Shown here: one piece after another, positions 11,518-23,700 of the stretch
How the letters are laid out: every line of letters starts with the position of its first letter
Position numbering within the stretch: position 1 is the first letter of the stretch
Origin: Costus lasius
Lineage: Eukaryota > Streptophyta > Magnoliopsida > Zingiberales > Costaceae
Assembly (NCBI GenBank): GCA_027563935.2
Contig: CM050449.1
Span: 10,878,001 to 10,942,000 of the forward strand
DNA length: 64,000 bases
Reading direction: 5' to 3'
Program-made: the position numbers and the translations under genes
The notes under the pieces: model-generated
Database searches by the model: none
The model's input: only the letters and a program-made list of their open reading frames with translations
Told to the model about the DNA's origin: nothing

Positions 11518-12740
11518 ATGGTGAATCCGGGAGATCACATAGCACAGATCGAGTAGGCGCTCGGCCTGGCGGGTGATAGAGAAACGGCGATTATTCCTCA
11601 GATGGAGCATTTTCGAAAGACCATAGAAGAACAGAGGTTGCAAATTGAGAATTTGTAACAGACCCTGGAGAGTCTACTCGACCTGCCAGAGCAGATAGTC
11701 AGGATGCGCGAGGAACAACAAGCAGGGATGACACGCATGCAGCAGACTATAGACAGTCTGAACCATCTACCAGGGGAGATGGCACGCATGAAGGAGGACA
11801 TGCATGCAGAGATCACGGTATTGCGTTTGGCTTTAACGCAAATATCACGATCGACGGCGACACCGGCGGAGCAGGAGGCTCCTAAGCCGATGGTACGAGC
11901 ACCAGAGCCAGTGACGTTTGGTGGGGCCTGATCGTCCAGAGAAGTGGAGAACTTCATCTGGGACATGGAGCAATTGTTCTCTGCTAACCGTGTTTCAGAA
12001 CAAGGCGAGGTGCAGGTGTGCATTGCATACCTCACAGGCGATGCAAAGCTTTGGTGAAGGACCAAAGCCAGCTCTACGGTGGGGACTACTAGCTGGATTT
12101 GGGAGATTTTCCATGAGGAACTACGGCGGCAGTTTCTTCCCGGGAACTCGGCGGATCAGGCCTGTGGTAAATTGGATTGGCTGAGACATACTGGCTCAAT
12201 CCAGGAGTACGTCCGGGCATTCTACGCATTGATGTTGGAGCTTCCACGCATGGAGGAGGATGACAGGAGGTATTTCTTCCTCCAGAACCTTTAACCATGG
12301 GCAGAGACGGAGGTCCGACGGCACGCACCAATCGATTGGAGGGCAGCTGCGGTGGTGGCGGAATCCTTGGTGGATAATCAGAAGTTCAGACCTGCACCAC
12401 CAAGGAAGACGAGGACACCACCGAAGCACGGCTCCCCATGCACACCACCGAGAGCTAGAGTTCCAGAGAGGGGTAGGCCTTCTCACCGGCAGAACAGAGG
12501 TTCACCGGGACGACGAGAGCCACGTCCACATGGTTGTTTCGCCTGCGGGGGTCCTCACTGGATAAAGGACTGCCCCAATAGACAGAAACTCATGGAGATA
12601 ATAGCACAGGAATCGGCAGAGAAGGCCGAGGAGATCCCCGCAGAGGTGAGGATTTGTGCTTTGAGGATCGAGGCGATGGTTGCCCAAGATCTGCCCATGA
12701 CGGACATCGAGGGCGATGTCCAAGTTGGGCGGGGGAGAAT
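11518..12740 (+). pseudogene. gag: gypsy-type Gag with five in-frame stops and an intact CCHC knuckle
   Basis: One reading frame runs from ATG 11518 through the 3' LTR start with no frameshift. It is broken by stops at 11554 (TAG), 11656 (TAA), 11929 (TGA), 12055 (TGA) and 12292 (TAA). Compared with the intact gag at 7170 and with context, each stop fits a C-to-T or G-to-A transition of a Gln, Arg or Trp codon. Visible blocks are a coiled-coil head with LPGEMARMKEDMHAE, the core VENFIWDMEQLF and YLTGDAKLW, RRQFLPG, RHTGSIQEYVRAF, PRMEEDDRRYFF, and the zinc knuckle CFACGGPHWIKDCP near 12538-12579. No protease or polymerase follows, and the frame reaches the polypurine tract directly. Reading frame and knuckle survive better than expected of a randomly decaying copy. 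Confidence 0.85.
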
Positions 12741-13866
12741 TGTCAGGCCCCGGTTCAACCGGTTCAGCCCAAGCCCTGATCCAAGCCCAAACTCACACCA
12801 AAGCAATGCGTGCGCATCATCACCGAAGGCAGCCTCATCGTCATCCTCTTCTTCAATGCGTACGGCAGATGCGGGCGTCGACGGCGTTAACGCGGCTGGC
12901 AGCGTGAGGAAATCGGACGGGCGACGCGGTCCGAGCGAGGAGTTCGGAAGCGTAGAGAAGGGCGGCGAGTGCCCTAATTTGAAAACGGCGACAGAGTCTT
13001 CGGCGGAAGACTCGGACGCGGCATCAGCGGGGAGGAGTAGAGGCGGCGGCCTCTCCCTATAAAGCCAAATGACGAGTGATCTTGGAGAGATCAGTAGTGG
13101 CACTTTTCATCAGCTATCAACACCACCACCGAGAGCTTGGGGACGGCAATCGACCGAGAGCGAGGAGCAACGGGAGTGAGTTTGAGAGAGATCGAGAGAT
13201 TGTACCCATCGACAGAGGTCGACGGCGAGGGAGGGGAGAGGGACGTCGGCCAGAGGGCCGACGACGTGAGAAGAGGGCGTTGTAAGCTTTCTTTGGAGAA
13301 TAAAGAGCTTCTTCTTCCTCATATCCTTCTGTTTGTTTTTGGGTGCACGGCGGCGTGTTCTCGGGTGATTCGGCGACAACTCTCAGCAGCAGGTGGCTGC
13401 TAGGGTTCCGGCGACGACGACTGTTGGCGAGGAGGAGCTTAGACGATCTTCCTCCACCCCGACGGCACGTTCAAAATCGGAAGCGCGAAATCGAGCGAAA
13501 CGTAATCGAAATTCGATTTGGACGGATTGGAACAGCTGACGTCAGGCTGACGTTAGCGGCTAAATTAATTCAAGGCGAGGCGGAGATTTACGGCTGACGC
13601 GATTCCGACGTCAGCAAAGCGATTTTGGATTTCTGAGTCAAAATCGGCATTGACCGAAGGTATTATCTAATTTAGGGTTTGACTTCTAAATTAGGGTTAG
13701 GTTTTCTGAGTGAACTTGTAATTTGGGGATAAAATATTGTTCGTGGTGTTAGAGTTTCGAATTTTGGGTCGAAAACCCTAGAGTGTTCACGCTTCAGTGT
13801 TCCGCCGGATAGCACTATGGCAGCGGTTAAGCACTGGTTCAGGGCTGATCCGACCGGGGCGTGACA
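12741..13866 (+). repeat. 3' LTR of the gag-only element
   Basis: 1126 bp, with the same TGTCAGGCCCCGG start and GGGCGTGACA end as the 5' LTR. It lacks two blocks present there. Its last bases form half of a 14-bp palindrome with the reverse-oriented LTR that follows (13861-13874). Confidence 0.8.
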
Positions 13867-13967
13867 CGTGTCACACCCCGGCCTAATGGTGGTCCGACGG
13901 AACACCAGACCAGATATGAAACCCTAGGGTTTCCAGGTGTAATCTTACCCCAAATAGAAAACCCTAA

Positions 13968-15631
13968 GGGTATGTATACTTGGATGGAAAATAGGAAGGG
14001 GCGGATTTTTTATTACTTTTTCTGTCGTTTACTTTAGCGAACGGATATTTAGGAAGGAAACTAGGAAGGAGAAAAGTCGGCATTTTCCGCTGATTGTTCA
14101 TCCGCCCAAATCGGGCAGATAAACAAAACTCACGCGACTCACACCCTTGCCTTACCGTAATATTGTAACGGCTCGATAACAGTACCCTCCTTCGCAGCCG
14201 CCCGAACATTCGCCACTGACGCTCCGGAAAGCTTGACACCCTTCCTTGTCACTGGAAAGCTTCGCCGCTCGAACTTGAAGGAAGGTGTTGCTTGACGCCA
14301 TTCCTCATCGCCGGAAAGCTTCGTCATCGCCCTTCTTCGTCGCCGGAGAGCTTTGCCGTCGCTCCGTAAAGCTTCCAGATTTCTCCGAAAAGCTTCCAGA
14401 TTGCTTGCTGCAAATTTCCAGATTGCTCGTTGCAAATACAAGGTTAGGGTTCCCCTAAAATTTTTCAGTGTATTTCTCAGAACGTTTTCCCTGAAATTTC
14501 CAGCAAATTTTTTCCAGCAAGTTAACTAGGGTTGTGTCACTTGTTCCTGAAATTTCCTGCAAATTTTTTCCTCACCATGAACACTACCTTGATCCTGTTT
14601 AAACAATTAATTGGTTTCTCCTTCACATGGATCCATGGTGAAATTTTTTTTCCTACGTTGTGTTATACTCATTCCCCAACATGTTGACGACCCGATTCTT
14701 ACTTTAGAACAAAACCTATATCTTGCAACAATCTCAAAAGAATCGTAAACAATTTGGCTATTACCACTGAAGTAAATACCATTGCAGATAAGATACTATT
14801 AGAGGAGCTAAAGAAAATTGGAGTGCCACGTTCTAGACTAGCTGTTGCTTATGTTACTTTAGGCAGCAGTAAAGAAAAATCTAGATTATTTTACTTAGCT
14901 CCTGAAGAATTGCGCTTGGAGGTACTTAATGCGATGATGGATAGCAACTAGTGACTTGATTTAGTACAGTTTGGTACTTTTTTGGTTGTACTCGTGGTTT
15001 CTATAACCGCAATTTTGGATACTAGTGTTTGATACTTGTATGGTTGCTATTATTATAGTTTGAAACTCAGTGCTGTTAGATCAAATGTTTGGATATTTGG
15101 ATACTTATGTAATTCGAATTTAGTATTTGAATGTTTATAGATAATTTGTGTTATTTGATATAATAATATGTTGTTAGGGGAATTTTTATGTGTTTTATGA
15201 TGTGTGAATAATTTATGTGTTTATGTGTATAATACTATAGGCTCACACCTAAAAAAATAGGTGAAACTATAACAAAATTTTTAAGAAAGTTATATATTGT
15301 GTTTTATTTTATGTTTTTATTTTATAATTTTTAATAGTATTTAATAATATTTAATAATTTTATGGTATTTAATAATATTTAGTAATTTTTAATAGTATTA
15401 AATTATATTTAATAATTTTTATATCATTTAATAATATCGATAATAATTTTATAATATTATAAATGACATTTGTATAATATGAGTGAAAAAATAAAAATTG
15501 AGGGTGAATATATAAATCATTCAAATTATCCATCCTTTTAAGTAAACACAAGGAAAGAAAATTTATCACATATTTCATCCATCTATTTTTCCTTTCCTTT
15601 GCATAATCCATCCTTTCAAGTAAACATAGTG
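13968..15631. mobile_element. PIF/Harbinger-like non-autonomous element (1.66 kb) inside the solo LTR
   Basis: It interrupts the reverse LTR between aaaacccTAA (TAA 13965-13967) and TAActtcc (15632-15634), giving the 3-bp TAA target duplication of PIF/Harbinger elements. The imperfect terminal inverted repeats are GGGTATGTATACTTGGATGG at the left and, read inward from the right, CACTATGTTTACTTGAAAGG. The interior is GC-richer at 14140-14440, then very AT-rich (15250-15480). It carries a 65-codon frame at 14754-14951, but no DDE transposase that I can recognise. Confidence 0.7.
14754..14951 (+). other. 65-codon frame inside the Harbinger-like element, unrecognised
   Basis: The frame reads VNTIADKILLEELKKIGVPR then AVAYVTLGSSKEKSRLFYLA, ending EVLNAMMDSN and TAG. 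Its amphipathic composition differs from the translated noise around it, so it may be the tail of an element-encoded protein. The Myb/SANT-like partner proteins of Harbinger elements are one possibility. I see no motif that settles this, and upstream exons are not obvious. Confidence 0.3.
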
Positions 15632-16746
15632 TAACTTCCGTACAATTTTTATCCTCAAATCGGAACTGACGAGCGGAAAACCCTAACCCTAATTCGAAAA
15701 TCAGAAAAAAATAGGAAACCCTAAATCGAAATACCTTCAATTTGATTTTGATCGAAGTCAAAATCACGCTGCCGTCCAAATTCTGCTTGTGTTGACGTCA
15801 CGCCAACGTCAGCTGAATCCGCCTCCGCCGATTTGTGCTGCTGACTCCGATTTTGTTGACTCAGTCAATGCTCCCTCGAAATGAACGCTTGTTGTTCGTC
15901 TTCTTCGTTGCTCGCTTCTTCTTTCGCCGAACGCACGCTCGCTGCATTCGTTCACTGGGTGCGTTGCCGGAGAACCAACCACCTTAAACCTGAAGAGTGC
16001 CGGCAAAGGGAGTAGGCCGCTTGCGACTCACCCTCCGCTCTTCGCCGTCAACAGCCGCCTGCTGCCGGAAACACGGTAAATAATGCCAACCAACTGAGAA
16101 CATGAGAAGGAGAGAAGATAGGGGAAAGCTCAGATTTATTTAACCAAAATCAATAGTACAAGCTTCTCTTCGCCGTCGTCGGCCCCCTGGCCGTCGACGT
16201 CCCTCTTCCCTCCCTCACCGGCGACCCCCATTGCCGGTTGCAATCTCTCTCGGATCTCCCACGATCCTTCCTGAAATCACTCGCCGACAACTCCCCAGTT
16301 GCCGGAATCGCTCACAGAAGCTCTCCTAAACTCGGAGAAGGTGGTCACCGCTTGCTGGTGGATGATCTCCCGATGATCCTCTCCATCGTCTCCTGTCGGC
16401 TATTTGAAGGGAGGATCCGCCGTTGCTTCCGAGTTCTTCGCCGAAGAGCTCGTCTCTGGTTCTAAAATCCCCTTTGAAGCAGCCACGTCCCTCGTGTCGC
16501 CCTCTTTTCCTGTGTCGACCACACCCACCGTCGTTCGCGTCCGAAGCTTTCGGCGAAGACAATGCTGCGGCAGACCTCGATGCCACCTTTGCTAATTTGG
16601 GGAGGTCAACAACCCCTTTTGAATTTGGCATTGACCGGCCGAATTCGCTTCTCTTGCTGCAGGGGCTTGGGTTGTTGCCTGACCCACTCCCCTTGAGTGC
16701 GGCCCGGTAGTTTATGGGCTTGGCCTATTGGTCCAAGGGCCTAACA

Positions 16747-17715
16747 CTTAGAGATGTGCGTAAATACACATCCCAATGCACGCTTGAGTGATGGATGATG
16801 CCACGGCATATAACTTTTATTCGTGAATCACATGTGGTTTGTGTTTTTTTTAATTAAATTTACTTTTATTATTATAAATCCTAGTGCAGTCTACCTCATT
16901 TGACTTATGCTTCTCGTAGCCTCCATCATTTACGTGACGACGGAGCAATTTGTTATAAACATTTTACAAAATGGCTCCTCAATTAATATTTTCTCCATGT
17001 AAAAAGGGAACCACGCACTGTTTAGTGCTTAGCCTTAGGAGGGGCTCAATGAATAATAAGAATAATACATTGCAATCACTTATAATAATAGATAAAATTT
17101 TCTGAAAACTAGAAAAGATGAAAGTACGGATCCACCATTTTGAAACTACTCTCTGACTGGTCAACAGTGATATCAAAAATAGGTTGACACGTTCCCCCTT
17201 TTTTCAGTATTCTCATCGGGCAGGCGAAATCACATGTTTATTCAAACACAGAACAAAGAAAAAAAAAAATCTCACCAAAACCAACAGAATAATTTCTGCT
17301 GCTCACCAATTCACGTTTGGACAAGAAAGTAAGAGGAGTAGCTGTAACAATATGACCATTTCTTTAACTTAAAAACGGTTTTTGAATATACAAAAGGTGC
17401 TTTATTGCTATTGAACACAATTTATACAAGTTTTATTCCTCTAGATGATGAAGACCAAATTCCCATGCTCAGACGGGAAGCCTAAGATGGGTTATACATA
17501 ACAAAAAGACCATTGAGATCTAATTAGTTGAATTAAAAGTCATTTCTAGTCAAACAAGTACGATTGGTTATGAACTTTTCTTATAAGCTCCTTTTACTCT
17601 TCCAACCAAAAGGAGCTAAGAGAGGGACATGGAATTTGCTGTAGCATCTCTTCATATATAAAGTTTTTTCAGCCTTCAGAAACTGCTAGAGAGGGTAGTT
17701 GTCATGAATCCAAGC
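16747..17715. other. Intergenic DNA and 3' UTR side of the CID-type gene
   Basis: The right part (about 17400-17715) should include the 3' UTR of the minus-strand gene that ends at 17716. The left part is AT-rich, with no gene or repeat boundary that I can support. Confidence 0.4.
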
Positions 17716-20700
17716 TCAGTTTGAGGTAGATCGCTGACCACGAGGACGCACTGGCGTCTTTGAAGGACTCACCCTGGATCAGAAATTTATTTTCAATAAT
17801 ATTATAAAATCATAAAAAAAAACATCATTTGCTGCTAAGTTAAAAGAGTACCTGATAGGAAGAGTGCCCAAAAACATGCCACTACAGTTCAGAGCTACAA
17901 TTGCACTTTCTGCCTGTGATCTCATTATAAACAAGTTAAAATCAGCAGAGGAAACTATAATACACTTTACTAATGGGAACATTATAAAAACTTCAGTGAA
18001 AATTTCCTATAAAATGTTATTAATAACAATGACAATATAGCATGCTTGCAAAAACATGGCTCATTTTTTGGCCTAACATACGTTTTCTCGTAGTAACCTA
18101 ATGAAAGACACCATAATGCATTAACCTAATGGAAGAAAATTTAGCATAGTGCAACAATAGTCTGTCTTTAGCAGGCATACGAGAAACATAAAGAATGTTC
18201 ACAAGTAGATAGAAAATGCGAGAGAAATTACAAAATGGAAGAGTGGCCATACATGGGAAAGGATTAGAATATGAAAAAACGAAAAAAAGATTGAGCAACC
18301 AAAACAAAGTTATGTAGAATTATACAGTCAAATGCTTAGACTAATTCATAACTTACACTAAAAAAACCAGTTGAGAAGTCACAGCAACTAGAAATTAAAA
18401 TGCAGGCATATGACACAAATGACAACTACTTCTCATGGTAAAACATGTACCTAGCTTATTGGCTTATAAGATTAATTGCTGCCTACATTCCACGTCATAT
18501 CAAAACACTGTCTTCACAAAACCATGTGCTAAAGCAACTGCATGTAATTCTGATCAGCGTAACTTTTAAGCAGATAACAATTGACTGAGCATGAAGCTAT
18601 AATCTCATTTCACATAGCATAGAACGTTAAGTTAGAGACGTTCTGCAACTAAATATGTAGCCTTTATGTCAGAACTAATATTTTGGAAGGCTTATGATTG
18701 TTGAAAAGGTTGGCAGATTGAGTAATAATAAGTTGGAAGTCAAGGAAACTTGGTACATGAAAACTCTCATTGATTTTTAATCCTCGTGCAAGAAGATTCA
18801 TTTACAATGGGAATAAACATTGACTTTGTCAATCATTATTAAAGATGTATGAACTAAAATTTTGAAAGACTTTTTGTTGTTGAAAAAATTGGATCTTTTA
18901 CAAAGGTAAAGTGGGAGTTTCATGCACTTAGTAAACGCTTCGTGCTCTAAAAAACGTTTGTAGGAAATTGATAAGGAAGAAAATATCCTAATGCAATAAA
19001 AGCTTCTATCTCATGAACTTCGGTGACATATTTTAATCCTCAAACTAGGAGATTGACTTACAATGGAAATACACATTGTGCATGAAACCATTTTGTAAAG
19101 GTCCAACAAGTGGCCGATATGTGGACCACCAAATTAGCTATCAACTTTGCAACTTGATTTGCAAGATAATGAAAGTGTTTGGAACACACAATATGCTAGT
19201 ACATATTAGCTTGTCTACGGTTAGCTTCCAGATTCCTAGCTATTTGGATTTTCCTAAATAATCCAGCTGTCATTTTATACTTGTTTGAATTGGTTTTAAA
19301 TGGTAATCTAGCCTATTTAAACCTTCCATCCTGTTTTCTTCACCAATAGATTCTGGAACCCTTCAAGTTCTTGAACTCTCAAACTTTTTAAGTCTCTCTT
19401 AAACTCCTTATAATTTTTTTAAAATCTCTCTAATACTCTCTCAATCACCATTCTGTAACTCCTAGATCACAATGTTGATCCAGCATGATAGTATGCACAC
19501 TACTTAGATAATTATCACCAATAGTCATTATTCATCTATTAATAATTGCACTGCTAGAGAAGATGCAGTATGCATATTGAGCAATATCTTGCTAATTCCT
19601 ACCTTAACATTTCTCAAATACCAAAAAATCCCTAGAAATCCACTGGTCATTTAAGGAGCATCCAAGTACGAACACATGGGATACAAAAATGGACCTACAA
19701 AGGAACCTCGACCTGTCATACTTCAAGATATTCTTTGTGGAAGCATGGCAAACCAAATCACACTATTATGCTGAAATATCCAACTTCATAGCTGACAATG
19801 GCAATAATAATGTTACTAGATCTCTTTAAATGCACATATCCAAAGTAAAAGTGCAAGTGCTTGAGGAGGCCAATCAAGTTAAATTCTTTGCTTCCTAGCC
19901 TCAAGACGATGACGCTTTGAGCTACTTTTAGGAATTAGACAAGGTAAGTCCTAGTAGTCATTGATCTTATCTCAAGGACTCTTACCTCCTAAAAGTTCAA
20001 ATGAACCTACATCAATGATTCTACCATAAGGTGAAGAAGGAAATTGGCCAAACAACTTCAAATTGTTTCACTTCAATCAAATTCCTCCACATACAACTAA
20101 TTATACCAAACTATCATGTGATAATAGTGTCCATTATCCAGGACAATACACCTAAGAAATAACCTTAGACTTCTTACAAAGTAATCGATCCCTACCTCAA
20201 GGAGCAAGTGAAGAAGTACCACAGGTGGATCCAAGATGAAGGGATAATGAAAAGAATTCATTGTCACTTTGCTGTACAACACATGGATTGGGTCAACCTA
20301 GGCTAGAATTGTCAACCTACTCATCAACAAAATCATCTTTCACAACTTAGGCGGATGCTTTAACCTACTATCAATAATACTTCTCTAGCTAATGAAGGTG
20401 AAAGTGCATAAGATCAATTTACACCAAATTCTACAACTCATGATAGTCAAAACTAACTTCAAGAGAGTTGATGAAACAATTCATGATGATTTATTCACTA
20501 TGTTTTAAACCCATTACGTGACACAATACACAAACCTAATAATGCAGAACAAGCTAAATTGCCTAGTGAAGAAGATGGTAATGAGGGCACAAACTATCAC
20601 TCATTTCATCTAAAACTATCATTGAATGAACTCCTATCTACAAGCCTTCATATATGAGATCTTATGTCATGCAACTAAATTTGTGACACTATAACCTTGA

Positions 20701-23700
20701 AGTCCTTCCTTGACAAATCGTTACTAAAGATTAAGTGCACAATAAAATGGTGTGGCTCTTCTCTTAGGTCTCTATACTGGCAAGGAGTTAGAGAAGATTT
20801 ATTTCATGAGCAATTTTAGAATGCTATCAAGAGATAATAGTTAGTGTAGGATCTCTATATGTCATCTTATGCAAGATGCAAACAAATAAAAATAATAATA
20901 AGAGAAGACTACCATACCATAGATGAAGCTGAAAAGCATACATTGATGTGTTGCTAAGCTTAGTAAGAATGAGTCATACACAATTTTTGTTGGCAAGCTA
21001 CAATTTTTTTATTGAAGTGTTTAATTTAGTCAATTAATTACAAAATCAACAAAATTATTTTTGTTATTTGCAATATACTAAATAAATACATCATATGCAA
21101 TCTCTTTACTCCAATGTTTTGATAACTAGACTTAAGGTTAAATTGTATTGATTGTTGAAACCTTGAATCAGCTATAACAACCAACTCACTTTTATACTGA
21201 TATAATATTAATAATTTTTATATTTTTATATAGAATAAATCATATAAATTTTGTAAATAAAATAACATAAAATACTGAAAATAGTTTAAGTTATCTGGTT
21301 TTGACTGATTTTGTTTGGTACTTCAACAACGTCTGTTTTTTCTATTAGCAGAACTGAGGCCTTCTCCAATTCCTAATTTAACCAATTGAAATGTCATGTC
21401 TGGTCCAGTTTTCACATCCTCGCTTCGTCCAACATTGTACATATTTGAAAAAAATTATACTTCATATGAAGACAAGTACTGAAGTTGCAGCTATATCCAT
21501 TAGCAAAGGATGAAAGTTCCAAGAGGCATACATAGGCTTAAGTAGATATGTGGTCATCAGTTTAGGATACAAATTTAATTTGAGTAAACAGTTGAAAATT
21601 TTCATTACCTTCATATATAGAGAACTCAACAAATTCTAAATACTGATTGTTCAATTTGCAATTTTCAATTTGGTAATAAGTGGTGGTTATAATTTAGTAT
21701 TGTTGCCTCAAACGTAAGATGGCAGTCTTGGCTTAGACTACATCTTCAAGAATTTGCAAGCATAAGTGATCGATTATCACATGAATCCATTCAAATCCGA
21801 AAGTACACAACCTAGGCTGTTATCGATATCAACTCAAGCAATGGCATCTATCACTACAATATTTACGAGTGTTACAAAAGGAGAGAGAGAAAGAGAGAGC
21901 ATAATGTCAATCTATTTGACTCATTTTTTTTATGAAACATAGTAAAGATGATAATAGAATCATAGCCTGTAATCAACTAAGAAATCCACTTATGACAAGC
22001 AATTAGATGTAGATCCATTACATCCATCCAAATATATTTCCTAACTAATTGTGGTCTAAACATAAGTGCTAATGCTACAGAAATGCTGATATAAAAAGTT
22101 GACAGTGACGAAAAAAATTGGAAGATACTAACCTGTCTTGCCAATTCCCAAACTCAATTATACCCTCCAACCTCAGCAAACCATCAACAGACATTGAAAC
22201 AACTAGCGAGTAAAAAAAAGACACAAGAAAGGAAAAAACTCTAGCACCCTCTCAACCATTATTGATAAGAAGGAACTGCAAAGAAGAAGATGCCATCATT
22301 CTGTCTCGTATAGTTGTTTGCTGTGAAGTCCACCATAATGCCAATCATATTGATAAACATGTGAATACAAAAGATTGCAGAGATGGAGATGACAAAAGTT
22401 GGGACATAAAGCGGGTAGATGAGCTAGAGACTTTTGTTACAATGACATAAGAACTCAAACTCCAAATATGGAAATATGAAGCTTAATTCACCCATACAAC
22501 CAAACTCAAAATCCACAATGACCATAGAAGCACTACAAGCAATAACATTACCAAAAGAAGGCTTAAGAGAGACAACAAGCAGGAGAAAGATTAAAGGGCA
22601 AAATTTTTCTAGAGAAGGTCCCACGAACAAGGCAAGATAGCATATTTACCTTTTACTATTTCTATTCAAATTAACCTACTTTTGTCCTAGCTGATCTCAT
22701 ACTCCTTACATTATAAAACAACTTATGAATAATTCTTCTAATACGGGCCTTATGAGATGAATCAAAGGCACGAGGCCAGTTTAGAAGTTGGATGAGATGG
22801 TCAGACATATTGCCTAGACTGTGTTTGTATCATATTGGTATGGCTCTAGTCTAAGTGACATCTAGTACATGACTACATGCACAAATATTGAGATTTTAAA
22901 CTTTGGTGTGAGGCATTGAATCTACAAAAATCCTTCACAAACTAAATTAATCCAAAGTAAATTACAAAAAGTATCTAAACTACACAAGACGAGGCAATGC
23001 ATAGTTGGTTCATGGTAATCATTAGAAGATTCGGAGCTTGTCAAAGCCAACGACATGTGATAGAGTTTTGAAATGTCTGAGTAAAACACATAGTATACTA
23101 GTGAAAGAAGATTTTGGTTAACACAAGGTAAGGTAAAACCATAAAAGAACTCAATTGATCGTCAAGGGAATAAAGAATGAGGTCCTATTAGTAGAAAAAA
23201 AAAGCTTGAGTGAATTCCAATATATATTTTTTCAACGTTGATATAATGCCATAAGTATGGGAAAATATTATGCACAATGTGAATGAAAAAGAAAATATAA
23301 AAAGATTATAATTAAGAAATGCTAGAATTGATAAGACACCTGAAGTCTCAAGCTACTAAGCTCTTAATGGGATAGAAGATAATTCAGAACCAACTAAGAT
23401 TTCTCAATATATAGTCTGTCAGAGTGATTTTGACCAAGTTATGTCTCACGGAAAGTAAATGACATTCTCTAACTTATAAAAATCAGGAAACTATGGCCAG
23501 AAACTTCTAAAGTATATTACTGTTTAAACCATATGTAGCAACAGAAAAGATTGTACTAAGGAAAATTAATTGTACACCCTTCAGTAATACGAATGGACTT
23601 CTTAAGTACATAAGTTCAGCAATGAACAATCATAGCACATCAACAGTTAAATCAACAACTAAAAGGAACCAAACACTGTCCAATATGTGCTAATGTGAAT

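Larger units (their letters stand above)
10064..13866 (+). mobile_element. Non-autonomous gag-only Ty3/gypsy element (TR-GAG type) with two LTRs
   Basis: The 5' LTR (10064-11344) and 3' LTR (12741-13866) both start TGTCAGGCCCCGGTTCAA and end TGACA; the last 700 bp or so align closely. The 3' copy is about 155 bp shorter because of two deletions, one after caccaaa and one before the gacggcacgttc-gaaatcg region. A PBS-like aggtatcagagg follows the 5' LTR at about 11349. A purine-rich gcgggggagaat directly precedes the 3' LTR at 12730-12740, as expected of a polypurine tract. The 1.4 kb interior encodes gag with a CCHC knuckle and nothing else, so mobility would depend on enzymes from another element. 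This matches the plant class called TR-GAG. The flanking 5-mers (cctag, cgtgt) do not match, so the ends have been rearranged since insertion. Confidence 0.85.
13869..16746 (-). mobile_element. Reverse-oriented solo gypsy-type LTR, split by a later insertion
   Basis: Read on the minus strand it starts TGTTAGGCCC (at 16746) and ends at GGTGTGACA (13869). It contains in reverse the marks of the gag-only element's LTR: the ccgacgacgg / ccagggggccgac block at 16165-16200, ctgacgtt motifs, the aaaccctaattcg block near 15680, and the gttccgtcgga element near 13890. Without the 13968-15631 insert and one TAA copy it is about 1.2 kb, a normal length for this family. No gag or PBS adjoins it. Flanking 5-mers (acacg, cttag) do not match. 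Open frames within it are GC-rich LTR sequence, not genes. Confidence 0.7.

Noticed and set aside
18700..20950. Old retroelement within the CID intron
   Set aside because: Phrases look repeat-derived, but no LTR pair, PBS or polymerase motif could be found, so it was not called.
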